64,000 nt of DNA, from positions 1 through 64,000 of the forward strand of contig JARFRH010000247.1 of assembly GCA_029287355.1 (NCBI GenBank). Reading direction: 5' to 3'. The position numbers and the translations under genes are program-made. Shown piece after piece: positions 39,770 through 49,427 of the stretch. The notes beneath the pieces were generated by a model. That model saw only the letters and a list, made by a program, of their open reading frames with translations. It did no database searches and was not told the DNA's origin. The DNA comes from Maribacter sp. GTDB taxonomy: Bacteria > Bacteroidota > Bacteroidia > Flavobacteriales > Flavobacteriaceae. How positions within the stretch are numbered: the stretch's first letter is position 1; every line of letters begins with the position of its first letter.

Positions 39770-40200
39770 CTTTATCGGCCGAAAAAAACTCTGGATAATG
39801 GCCGCTACTTGTAGGACCTGGAATTTAGGTCGATAGTTGGCTATAAACCGTTCTGATTTTAGGCAAAGGCTTCCAATATCACTAGAAAGGCCCAGGTAGC
39901 CAGTGCTCCGATACTATGAACAGATGGTCTAAAACAAATTAGGGACTCTTAAAAACCTTGGGTAACCCGTGAAGGGCTTGCGGACAAAAAATGAAGGGAT
40001 TGGGAAATTTTTTGGCTGCGTTTACCAATAATTTCGATACCTTGTTCAAGCAAGGTCGATGCCTAGGCATGCGACGAATAACAAGGACAAAGGATAAACA
40101 AAAATCCCTTTGTATATTCATTCCGGTTGGATGAAATCATGCACGAATTCACACGGAATAAGAAGTGCTCATTAACGATTATAACCAAAAAAAATATATC

Positions 40201-40653
40201 ATGGGAAAAGACGTATCTATTACATTAATTGTGAATGCAGAGGTTCTATATAATATATCAGCTCCAACACCTGGCGATATCAGTGCTAATTGTAGATTTG
40301 AAGGCGACACCCGGCCTCCCGGTAGTCCATTAGGGAGTTACGAAACGAATGTTTATCTTGACAAGAAAGTTACATGGGATGGCAAAAGGAGCGACCCCAA
40401 TGGCGTGGACAAACCTTATTCCGTAGATATTGACAATATAGTTTATGAACCCACGGGTACAGACAAAAATTTTTTCAATAGACAAATTGTTTGTGGAAAG
40501 AATGGAGTTGTTGATGTTAAAGTGAAGAATGACCCGAATTTGCTGAATCAAACCGATGTCTATACGATTAATTTCAGTATTGTCTATCCGCAAGGAAGTC
40601 AGGGGGTTCCCAAATATTATAATATTGATCCTCGATTAAAAGGTAATCCGTAA
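40201..40653 (+). CDS. Hypothetical beta-rich protein upstream of TPR-cyclase
   Basis: MGKDVSITLIVNAEVLYNISAPTPGD...; stop lies 3 bp before the next ORF start. Confidence 0.55.
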   Translation: MGKDVSITLIVNAEVLYNISAPTPGDISANCRFEGDTRPPGSPLGSYETNVYLDKKVTWDGKRSDPNGVDKPYSVDIDNIVYEPTGTDKNFFNRQIVCGKNGVVDVKVKNDPNLLNQTDVYTINFSIVYPQGSQGVPKYYNIDPRLKGNP

Positions 40654-40656
40654 AAT

Positions 40657-42486
40657 ATGATTATGTCCATAGATAGAAAAGCCTATTATTTACTGATAGG
40701 CTTCTTTTATTGCATTGTTCATTTAATGTCGGGCCAAGATCAGCGTATAGCGGATAGTCTTTCCAAGGTTTATCAGAATGATCGGTTGGCAGGTCTTGAA
40801 AAACTGGAATTACTCCGGAATTTAGCGTTTAACGAGTTGAGTGACCTTGAACTATCTAAGCGCTATGCTGAAGAACTAATTGCGCTTTCCAAATTAGAAA
40901 ACAACAATTTATACTTGTTTAGGGGCTATTATCAAAAAGGAAGTATTTATATAAATGCCGGAGATTTGGAAATTGCGTTGGATGCATATTTCAAGGGATT
41001 GGAGACCGCTTCCAAAGCGGCGTACCTGGAAGGTGAAGGGTCGGCTTACTATGCTATTGCGGACGTATATTCCGTCATGGGAAATTCCGATAACGCCGAA
41101 GAATACTACAATAAAGCAATTCAAATATTACGTAAGGCCGACGATTCGGTTTCCTTGGCAACGGCCTTATTGAACACGGGAGAGTATTATTTTAAAAACA
41201 GGAAATACGGCGCTGCATTACAGTTCAATGATGAAGCCAAGGTCATTTTTGAGCGTGTGCATAATCCTATCGGGATGGCTTATGCTATGGGAAATGCAGG
41301 CATGCTCTATGCAGAGCAGGGTAACGATGTACTGGCAGAAGCGAATATAAATGAAGCGATCACGATACTGGAGGAGCTTCAAGATTATTATCCCATTTCC
41401 GTGTATTTAACCTATATGTCCGACATCTATTTACGACGGAATGATCCAACAACCGCATTCAACTATGCTGAAAGAAGCCTTGAGCTGGCCACGGCATACG
41501 GTTTAAAAAAACAGATCAGCGATGCCATTTTAAAGCTATCGGAACTGAATGAAAATTTGGGGGATTTTGAGAAATCACACCATCACTACAAACAACATAT
41601 AGCCTATCGCGATAGCGTAAAAAATATTGAAGATGTGCAAAAAATGGCCGATCAGCGTACCAATTTTGAAGTCTCCCAAAAACAAATACAGCTTGATTTG
41701 GCAGAACAGCGAGAAAAAAACCAACGCAACATAACGATTGCGACGACAATCGCCCTGTTTTTAATTGGAATTTTTGCCTTCGGATTATTTAGACGCAATA
41801 CATTCATTAGAAAAACAAAGCAGATCATTGAGGAAGAACGAGACCGTTCGGATACCTTGTTGCGCAACATTTTACCAGAAGAAACGGCCGCGGAGTTAAA
41901 AATGCATGGTAAGGTGAAAGCGAAAAAAATAGAGTCCGCTACGGTACTCTTTACTGACTTTAAAGGTTTTACCCAGTATTCCGCTCATTTATCCCCGGAA
42001 GATTTGGTGGAAACCGTGGGTTTTTACTTCTCAAAATTCGACGAAATCGTCGAAAAACATGGACTGGAAAAAATCAAAACCATAGGGGATGCCTATATGT
42101 GTGCCGGGGGATTGCATGGATCAACTAAAACCCATCCAGAACAAATGGTGTTGGCCGCAACCGAAATAGCGCAATTTGTGAACAAAACGAAACTAGACGT
42201 AGCGGCTAGTGCCATGAATTTCGATATCCGTATAGGAATTAATACAGGTCCGGTAGTAGCAGGTGTGGTCGGCACCAAAAAATTCGCGTATGACATCTGG
42301 GGCGATACGGTAAATGTTGCCTCGCGCATGGAATCAATGTCCGAACCCGGAAGGATCAATATTTCAAATAACACATATGAGCTTATAAAATCGGAGTTCG
42401 ATTGCGAATATCGCGGCGAAATTGAAGCGAAAAATAGAGGAAAGATCAAGATGTACTTTGTCAAAGGTGCCAAGAGTAAGGTCTAA
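40657..42486 (+). CDS. TPR-repeat, membrane-anchored class III adenylate/guanylate cyclase
   Basis: TPR repeats, one TM (ITIATTIALFLIGIFAFGLF), cyclase core ATVLFTDFKGFTQYS, LEKIKTIGDAYMCAGG, KKFAYDIWGDTVNVASRMESM. Confidence 0.92.
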   Translation: MIMSIDRKAYYLLIGFFYCIVHLMSGQDQRIADSLSKVYQNDRLAGLEKLELLRNLAFNELSDLELSKRYAEELIALSKLENNNLYLFRGYYQKGSIYINAGDLEIALDAYFKGLETASKAAYLEGEGSAYYAIADVYSVMGNSDNAEEYYNKAIQILRKADDSVSLATALLNTGEYYFKNRKYGAALQFNDEAKVIFERVHNPIGMAYAMGNAGMLYAEQGNDVLAEANINEAITILEELQDYYPISVYLTYMSDIYLRRNDPTTAFNYAERSLELATAYGLKKQISDAILKLSELNENLGDFEKSHHHYKQHIAYRDSVKNIEDVQKMADQRTNFEVSQKQIQLDLAEQREKNQRNITIATTIALFLIGIFAFGLFRRNTFIRKTKQIIEEERDRSDTLLRNILPEETAAELKMHGKVKAKKIESATVLFTDFKGFTQYSAHLSPEDLVETVGFYFSKFDEIVEKHGLEKIKTIGDAYMCAGGLHGSTKTHPEQMVLAATEIAQFVNKTKLDVAASAMNFDIRIGINTGPVVAGVVGTKKFAYDIWGDTVNVASRMESMSEPGRINISNNTYELIKSEFDCEYRGEIEAKNRGKIKMYFVKGAKSKV

Positions 42487-42498
42487 GCACCATAATTT

Positions 42499-42576
42499 GA
42501 AGTGTTTCGGACATTCCCTGCACAACTACAATTCAAAAGAGGCAATTGATAGGGCTTTTAGGATAGTTATGTACTT
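42499..42576 (+). pseudogene. C-terminal remnant of a class V aminotransferase
   Basis: Translation KCFGHSLHNYNSKEAIDRAFRIVMYL resembles LLRHSVHIYNSKEEIDKALQVIRSL at the end of the 26607-27884 gene. Confidence 0.6.
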
Positions 42577-42597
42577 GGGCTATGTAAGGTTAGAAAC

Positions 42598-44259
42598 TTA
42601 CTTTTTCTCAAAATCCGCCTCCATAAGAACCAAAAAATGAGGATCAAGGATCAGCCTTTCGGGTTCGAAATCGACGGAAAAGGCAAATGTGTTCGATTTT
42701 TCATTGAGCTGTACCCGTTTAATTTTCGATTTTTGGTCTTTCGACCCATATATACCCACCTCTAATGGCGTCTTGAAAAAACTGCCATCCGTTTGAACTT
42801 GATCAAGGCGCAACACAACTTCCTTTTTCCCTGAATCATATTCCCAGCTGCCTTTGTACTTCAACGCACCGGATTGGTATACCCATTGTTGAAAAAATTG
42901 TTGTAGATCCAAACCGGAAGCTTCCTCCATTTCCCTTTGAAAATCAGCTGTTGTGGCATTCGAATCTTTGTATCTTTTATAATACGCCCGAATACCTTTC
43001 CAGAAAACTTCCGTTCCAACAACCCCACGTAGCATATGTAAAATCCAACTGCCTTTTTGGTAAGTCTGTATGCTGGTCACTTTTGACATATCCGAAAGGT
43101 TATCATGTACAATACGATACGCTGGGTTTTTCCTTTGAAATTCGTCCACTCGTTTTTTACTGGATGCGAGTCCCTCCATAAAGGCATCCTTACCGTACTG
43201 GTGCTCAATGAAAAGTAAGGTAAAATAAGTGGCAAAACCCTCGCTTAGCCAAACATCGTCCCAATCATACTCGGTTACGGCATTCCCGAACCACTGATGT
43301 GCGATTTCATGGATGACTACATTCCTCCAGCGCTCATTTCTATCACCCACAACCGAGTTTTCACCGTAGAGAATGGCAGAAGCGGCTTCCATACCACCGC
43401 TTACGCTATTTGATTGAATGTTGGCCAATTTTTCATACGAAAAGGGTCCGATACGATCGCTGTAAAATTCCAATGCTTTTTTGGTGGGGATGGCAAAATC
43501 ATAAAATCCGGCGTCCCTATCTTGAGGATATACCCACGTCTCAATTGACTTCCCATCAAATCGATCGACATATTGAACGGCGAATTTGGCCACACCCAAT
43601 ACATATAGCCAAGTAGCAATAGGAACGGACTGTTTCCAATGTGTAAGACGCTCACCATTGACCAAATTGCTTTCTTCGACTTTCAAGCCATTGGAAACGA
43701 CCTGGTAGTGTGCCGGTGCGGTAATTATAAACTCACAAGTCGCTTTGTCATACGGATGGTCGATGGTAGCCAGCCAATTCCGGCCCTTATTAGGCCAATT
43801 GTCACTAAAAAAAGTACGGTCCCCATATTTATTATTTGCGATCTTAAGGCCAGTAGCTGGTACACCTTTATATAGGACCGTATAGCTACTGCGTTGATTC
43901 AAGACTGCCGGAGTGGGCAGTTGAATGGTCAAGGCATCATTTTCATGGGTGTATTCCAAGGTATTTCCCTCGGAAAGCACTTTACTAACAACCATGCCTT
44001 TATTTCCGAGTTTTTCCGAAGCCTTGATCAAATCTAGCCGCAAGGTGGTGACACCTGCCGCCAAGTATCGAATATCAATGGTCTCCTCACAACGTATTTC
44101 ATCCGTAGTATCCGATACATTGATGCGAAAGGTATAGTTTATGGCATCGATATTGGGATTTTTCGGGTACTTGTCCGAAAACGGAAATGCTAGCAAGGTT
44201 GAGAGTGGTAGGGCTAAAAGAATCAATAAAAAAAGGTTTTTCATACGAGTTAATTTCAT
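42598..44259 (-). CDS. M1-family metallopeptidase (aminopeptidase N-like)
   Basis: SGGMEAASAILYGE (GxMEN-like) and VVIHEIAHQWFGNAVTEYDWDDVWLSEGFATYF zinc motif; signal peptide. Confidence 0.93.
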   Translation of the reverse strand: MKLTRMKNLFLLILLALPLSTLLAFPFSDKYPKNPNIDAINYTFRINVSDTTDEIRCEETIDIRYLAAGVTTLRLDLIKASEKLGNKGMVVSKVLSEGNTLEYTHENDALTIQLPTPAVLNQRSSYTVLYKGVPATGLKIANNKYGDRTFFSDNWPNKGRNWLATIDHPYDKATCEFIITAPAHYQVVSNGLKVEESNLVNGERLTHWKQSVPIATWLYVLGVAKFAVQYVDRFDGKSIETWVYPQDRDAGFYDFAIPTKKALEFYSDRIGPFSYEKLANIQSNSVSGGMEAASAILYGENSVVGDRNERWRNVVIHEIAHQWFGNAVTEYDWDDVWLSEGFATYFTLLFIEHQYGKDAFMEGLASSKKRVDEFQRKNPAYRIVHDNLSDMSKVTSIQTYQKGSWILHMLRGVVGTEVFWKGIRAYYKRYKDSNATTADFQREMEEASGLDLQQFFQQWVYQSGALKYKGSWEYDSGKKEVVLRLDQVQTDGSFFKTPLEVGIYGSKDQKSKIKRVQLNEKSNTFAFSVDFEPERLILDPHFLVLMEADFEKK

Positions 44260-44280
44260 GTAGCGAATAGGTTACAATAC

Positions 44281-45732
44281 TTAGTTTTTCAGGGGTAGTT
44301 CGGTGGGCGGATGGAATTCTAACACTCCTTTTTCCTTGATTGTCTTTTCCACAGCTTCTATTGACGAGGGTACAAAGGCACTTAAGTTTTCGACACCGGC
44401 TTCTGTAACCAGGGCGACATCTTCAATTCGAATATACAAACGTTCTTCAGGAATCCAAATCATGGGATCTATGGTGAAGACCATACCAGGCCTTAAAGGA
44501 ACGCGATGGACAATCCCCACATCATGAACTGCCATGCCCACTGGATGTTGAAAATGCCCCCTGAATTTTATGCCTTCCTGTACCGCTTTTAAATGATGTG
44601 GTTTGGCAAATTTTTTTCCCTTTAAATACTGTTTCATATCGGCGGCGGCTCGATCCAGTACTTCATTTGAAGTGACCCCTGGTTTTATATAGTTGAAAAG
44701 TGCATCACGATAAGCAACAATATAGTCGTATAATGCCTTCTGGGCCATGTCAAATTTTCCGTTAACGGGCCAAATACGAGTGACATCACTTGTATAATAG
44801 CGATAATCCGGAGCATAATCCATGAGCACCAAGTCGCCGGCATTAAGCACATCCGTTTTATGAAAATAATGGCCCATATACGCATTGGTACCCCCGCCGA
44901 TAATTGAGGCATAGCCATCACCGCGGGCACCATTTAAGTGGAATACATATTTCGCGGCAGCATCGAGTTGATATTCATAAGTGCCCGGTCTGGTTGAACG
45001 CATAGCTTCCATAATCCCCAATCCAGCTATATGAGTGGCTTTTCGTATGAGTTCGATTTCTTCCTTGCTTTTGATCAACCTCATGGCATCGAGAATAGGT
45101 CCGAGATCACGAATTTCGAATTGCGGAAATTGTGAAGTTATTTTCCGTGTGAACAAGGCTTCCCTCGACGGCTGTCCATCCCAAGGGTCGGAAGCGGCTC
45201 GGGCCTGACCGTATAAAAGCTCGTCTCGACTGTCATTGCCGGTTTCAGCAGGGCCTAAAGGGGTATATAATACTGGCGGGTCCGATTTAATCAAGCCGGT
45301 TCGGAGCAGGTCGGCCGATAAAAATTCATAGCCCTTTACCTCGTCAACCCCTGTAAGATTTTTGACCAATTCGTCGTCTTCCGCAGATAATATCTTGCCT
45401 TGACCCTTTTCTCGCCCTTCATTCCTATGCGGCAGGTACAAAATGGTCTGTTTGCTTTTTCCGTTTAACAAGAGATAGGCATGATCGGTCTCCAACCCTG
45501 TGAGGTAATAGAAGGTATTCGATTGACGGAAAATACTGAATCCAGCATGACCGCCTGCGCCTTGAACTAGTGCAATGGCATCATCACCTATAGCTTCCAG
45601 TATTTTGGCTCTTCGTTCACTAAAATTTTCTATGGAGAAATCGCTCTGGTAATGATGCTTGTCCTGTGAAAACAAGGCTGAAACGGTACAAAAGAGTAAG
45701 ATCATCACAAAAGTCCTGACGGTATTTCCCAT
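44281..45732 (-). CDS. Xaa-Pro aminopeptidase / aminopeptidase P-like (M24B), exported
   Basis: DLVLMDYAPDYRYYTSDVTRIWPVNG, HPVGMAVHDVG, PGMVFTIDPMIWIPEERLYIRIEDVALVTEAG. Start set at MGNTVRTF signal peptide. Confidence 0.92.
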   Translation of the reverse strand: MGNTVRTFVMILLFCTVSALFSQDKHHYQSDFSIENFSERRAKILEAIGDDAIALVQGAGGHAGFSIFRQSNTFYYLTGLETDHAYLLLNGKSKQTILYLPHRNEGREKGQGKILSAEDDELVKNLTGVDEVKGYEFLSADLLRTGLIKSDPPVLYTPLGPAETGNDSRDELLYGQARAASDPWDGQPSREALFTRKITSQFPQFEIRDLGPILDAMRLIKSKEEIELIRKATHIAGLGIMEAMRSTRPGTYEYQLDAAAKYVFHLNGARGDGYASIIGGGTNAYMGHYFHKTDVLNAGDLVLMDYAPDYRYYTSDVTRIWPVNGKFDMAQKALYDYIVAYRDALFNYIKPGVTSNEVLDRAAADMKQYLKGKKFAKPHHLKAVQEGIKFRGHFQHPVGMAVHDVGIVHRVPLRPGMVFTIDPMIWIPEERLYIRIEDVALVTEAGVENLSAFVPSSIEAVEKTIKEKGVLEFHPPTELPLKN

Positions 45733-46115
45733 GGGATAAGCGTTTTTTAGATTAGAATAGCATTCATTACTAACATACGGATTAATGTACTGAAAAAAGG
45801 GCTGGATTGAAAACTTCAAATTAAGACTACCTATCTGCACTATATCGATATAAAAAGCGCAAGATCAGTTAGTCGGCGATGTGAAAAAACGTCTAGTGAT
45901 TGTTTTTGAAATGGCAGTGAAGTGAAACATTGGTTCATTTGGCAGTTTTGTTTCTTTAATCTGGTTTTTTTCTTGATCAAAAGTTGCTTTGAAAATGTAT
46001 TGAAATACTAGATAGGTAATCGCTTGGGAGGGAAGCATTAGGTGCTTGGAGTAGCATATAAAATTGATAATCAATTATTTAAGACGTTTTTTAGTAAACC
46101 AACGTTAATTTAGCC

Positions 46116-46123
46116 TACCTTTG
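46116..46123 (+). promoter_or_regulatory. Bacteroidota -7-like element TACCTTTG
   Basis: TAnnTTTG match; lies ~190 bp upstream of the desaturase start, implying a long 5' leader. Confidence 0.4.
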
Positions 46124-46316
46124 CACGGTTAAATATTTAGACAGCTTTTCTTTTTTTAATTTCTGGCAATTTTAATCAAATCTTTGCTTTCTTCATTTTT
46201 TTAATTGATGTACTTCAGTGTTAATCGTCTGATTCGTCACAAGGCTTCTTCATTGCATTATTAAGTTAGCTAAGCGTAAAAAATTTGCTCTTAATTGAAC
46301 TTACTGCTGTATTGAA

Positions 46317-47426
46317 GTGTTAAAAAATCCCCTAAAAAACAATAACATCGATACCCCGAAATTTTCAAGAGACATACACCCAGACTTTTCAAAAACCTTA
46401 AGAAACAAGGTAAACACCTATTTTAAAACCCAAAATAAGAGTAGAAATGCCAATGCAACCATGGTGGTGAAGACCGTCATCATGATAGCATTATTTTTTG
46501 TGCCTTTAATCGTACTGGCATCAGGAATGATAACATCGGTTTGGATGCTTTTCGCATTGTACGTTTTAAGCGGATTAGGTATGGCCGGCATAGGTATGGG
46601 GGTTATGCATGATGCTATTCATGGTTCGTATTCGAAAAACAAAAGGATCAATACCCTTTTGGGGTATACTTTTAATCTTATAGGAGCAAACGCAACTATT
46701 TGGAAAATACAGCACAATGTCTTGCATCATACCTATACCAATATTGATCATGCTGACGATGATCTTAATGCCCCTTTTTTCTTGCGATTCTCGCCGCATG
46801 CCAAGCACTATTGGGCACATCAATTTCAGCATATCTATATCTGGTTCTTTTATGGCATCTCAACCATATCATGGATAACCACTAAAGATTTCGTCCGTCT
46901 AAAGCGCTACAAAGACATGGGCTTTTTAGATAAGAAACATGAATATGAAAAAACGCTGATGAGCATGACCGCTTGGAAATTGCTCTATTATTCCTATGCG
47001 CTAGCATTGCCAATGATTATGGTGCCCTATGCATGGTGGATTATTCTCTTGGCATTTATTTGCATGCACGTTGTTACCGGTATTTTGGTGAGCATCGTTT
47101 TTCAGATAGCACATATTATGCCTGCTAATGAATTTCCACTTCCTGATGGGGAAGGCATGATGAACGATAATTGGTATGCACATCAATTCGCGACTACTAC
47201 TAATTTTTCTCCCGATAGTAATTTGATGTTTTGGCTTACAGGTGGCTTGAACTATCAAGTAGAGCACCATGTATTACCTGACGTATGTCACGTGCATTAT
47301 AAAAACCTAACAAAGATCGTATCAGAAACCGCTCAAGAATATGGCATGCCCTATCATGTTAAAAAATCGTTTGTTCATGCCATTGGTGATCACACCAGAA
47401 TGCTTCGCTCGTTAGGCAAAAAGTAA
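46317..47426 (+). CDS. Membrane fatty acid desaturase / acyl-CoA desaturase
   Basis: Three His boxes: HDAIHGSYSKNKR, HNVLHHTYTN, QVEHHVLPDVCHVHY. GTG start. Confidence 0.92.
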   Translation: MLKNPLKNNNIDTPKFSRDIHPDFSKTLRNKVNTYFKTQNKSRNANATMVVKTVIMIALFFVPLIVLASGMITSVWMLFALYVLSGLGMAGIGMGVMHDAIHGSYSKNKRINTLLGYTFNLIGANATIWKIQHNVLHHTYTNIDHADDDLNAPFFLRFSPHAKHYWAHQFQHIYIWFFYGISTISWITTKDFVRLKRYKDMGFLDKKHEYEKTLMSMTAWKLLYYSYALALPMIMVPYAWWIILLAFICMHVVTGILVSIVFQIAHIMPANEFPLPDGEGMMNDNWYAHQFATTTNFSPDSNLMFWLTGGLNYQVEHHVLPDVCHVHYKNLTKIVSETAQEYGMPYHVKKSFVHAIGDHTRMLRSLGKK

Positions 47427-47519
47427 TTTGGTATTAAAACGGGCAATTATTAACTGGCTTAAGGCTAAGGGGTCCAAAATAAAGATGTAGTTTCGCCCCT
47501 TGTAAAAAAAATCAGGTCT

Positions 47520-47969
47520 ATGAAGCGTATAAGTCAATACAGGAAGCTATTTGGTGTAGAAAAGGAGATTGATCTTAAAACACTCAAAACGCGTTACCGA
47601 AATCTGGTAAAAGAATGGCATCCTGATAAATTTCAAGAAGGCGATGCTAAACGTGAAGCGGCAGAAGTAAATAGCCGTAATATCATCGATGGGTATCATT
47701 TTTTGGTGAGCATTGCACCTGAGACCTTGGCAGCGAACCTAGATGCCTATACTGAAACCATAACGAATTCAGGAATAGCCGATTACGATTACAAAGGTTT
47801 AGTATTGGAAATCACTTTTTTAGATGGAACCACCTACGAGTATTTTGGAGTCACGAAGCCTATCTATTCGAAGATGGTTAATTCCAACAAATTGAATCGT
47901 TTCGCTAAACGTGCCATCTACCCAAACTACATCCACAGAAAATCGAAGCGCAGGCTTCAAGAGGCCTGA
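47520..47969 (+). CDS. J-domain plus KTSC-domain protein
   Basis: RNLVKEWHPDKFQEG (HPD) and LEITFLDGTTYEYFGVTKPIYSKMVNSNKLNRFAKRAIYPNYIHRK. Confidence 0.88.
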   Translation: MKRISQYRKLFGVEKEIDLKTLKTRYRNLVKEWHPDKFQEGDAKREAAEVNSRNIIDGYHFLVSIAPETLAANLDAYTETITNSGIADYDYKGLVLEITFLDGTTYEYFGVTKPIYSKMVNSNKLNRFAKRAIYPNYIHRKSKRRLQEA

Positions 47970-48068
47970 AATGAGGGTGCCATTTGATTGTATACGAACG
48001 TATCTTATATATTCCCTTTTTTTGAACAATAGCCTAACAATTTACACGATTCTGGTACTTCGTGTGGC

Positions 48069-48076
48069 TATCTTTG
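48069..48076 (+). promoter_or_regulatory. Bacteroidota -7-like element TATCTTTG
   Basis: TAnnTTTG match 14 bp before the helicase ATG at 48091; -33 element not clear. Confidence 0.35.
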
Positions 48077-48090
48077 ATTAAATCCAAATT

Positions 48091-49422
48091 ATGTCAAAAC
48101 AGTTTTCCGATTTAGGAATTAACAGACTAGTATTGCAGAGTTTAGTCGATTTAAAGATTTCTGTTCCCACGGATATACAAAAGAAAACAATTCCAATCCT
48201 TTTACAACAAAAAGAGGATGTCGTTGCTTTGGCAAAAACGGGAACTGGGAAAACCGCAGCATATGGCTTGCCTTTACTTCAACTGATCGACTCAGAAAGT
48301 ACGAAGGTGCAGGCTCTAGTATTAGCTCCCACAAGAGAATTAGGACAACAAATTTATGCGAACTTAGTCTCCTTTGCTGCGCATAGTCCTGCGATATCCA
48401 TTGCATCCGTCTGTGGAGGCATTCCTATTAAACCCCAAATAGGGCGTTTAAAAAAACCGACACATATTATCGTGGCTACGCCAGGGCGATTAAACGATTT
48501 GGTGCAACGCGAGGCAGTTGTACTCAAAAACTTGAAGTATTTGATCTTAGATGAAGCCGATGAGATGGTAAGCGCTTTAAAAACCGACTTGGATACGCTT
48601 GCCAAAGGAATTCCCAAATCAAGAAGAACTTTATTATTTACGGCCACTATGCCGGGTACCGTGAAACAGTTGGTACAAAATTATATGTCAAAGCATGTGG
48701 TGCATCTAGAAGCAGATATGGCACAGCTAGGGCATCGAGGTATCGCTCATCACTACGTGGTGGTAGAACCCATAGAAAAGCTAGAAGTACTACTTCACTT
48801 TCTTCATGCAAAAGAAGGGGAACGCGGTATTATTTTCTGTAAAACCAAGGCTGCCGTTAATAAACTGGCAAAAAAATTAGCCATGAACAAGTTCTCGTCC
48901 GGTGCTATTCATGGGAGCTTGACCCAAGGTATTCGTGATCGTATCATGGGGCAATTCAGAGAAGGATTTATAGATATTCTTGTAGCAACGGATTTAGCGG
49001 CACGTGGCATTGATGTGAAAGAAGTCTCGTACGTAGTTAATTATCATCTGCCGGATACCTATGAAGCCTATGTACACAGAAGTGGGCGAACAGCAAGGGC
49101 AGGAGCAAAGGGACTCTCCCTAAGCATTATACAGCAAGAAGAGATTAAAGACATTCCAGATTTTGAAAAAGAACTAGGACTTATTTTTGAAGAGTATAAA
49201 AAGCAAAATGCCGAAAATAGGGAAGAAATCAATTTGGTCATATGGGCAAAAAAAATATTTAAGACCAAGCCCAACCGTGAGCTTTCTGATGATACTAAAG
49301 AAAAAATAAAAACCATATTTCATCATTTGACTAAAGAAGAATTGATAGAAAAAGTACTAGGCGATTATTTGACGCAGCATGCCATTACTCCTTCAAAAAC
49401 AGCGACTTTCCAAAAGAAATAA
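48091..49422 (+). CDS. DEAD-box RNA helicase
   Basis: ALAKTGTGKTAAYGLP, LILDEADEMV, LFTATMP, VATDLAARGIDVKEV, HRSGRTARAG. Confidence 0.95.
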   Translation: MSKQFSDLGINRLVLQSLVDLKISVPTDIQKKTIPILLQQKEDVVALAKTGTGKTAAYGLPLLQLIDSESTKVQALVLAPTRELGQQIYANLVSFAAHSPAISIASVCGGIPIKPQIGRLKKPTHIIVATPGRLNDLVQREAVVLKNLKYLILDEADEMVSALKTDLDTLAKGIPKSRRTLLFTATMPGTVKQLVQNYMSKHVVHLEADMAQLGHRGIAHHYVVVEPIEKLEVLLHFLHAKEGERGIIFCKTKAAVNKLAKKLAMNKFSSGAIHGSLTQGIRDRIMGQFREGFIDILVATDLAARGIDVKEVSYVVNYHLPDTYEAYVHRSGRTARAGAKGLSLSIIQQEEIKDIPDFEKELGLIFEEYKKQNAENREEINLVIWAKKIFKTKPNRELSDDTKEKIKTIFHHLTKEELIEKVLGDYLTQHAITPSKTATFQKK

Positions 49423-49427
49423 TACCT

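Noticed and set aside
36435-42475. Recent duplication linking the truncated cyclase (36435-36728) and the full cyclase (40657-42486)
   Set aside because: The nucleotide sequences are only moderately similar by eye with many synonymous and replacement changes, so a recent local duplication is not supported.
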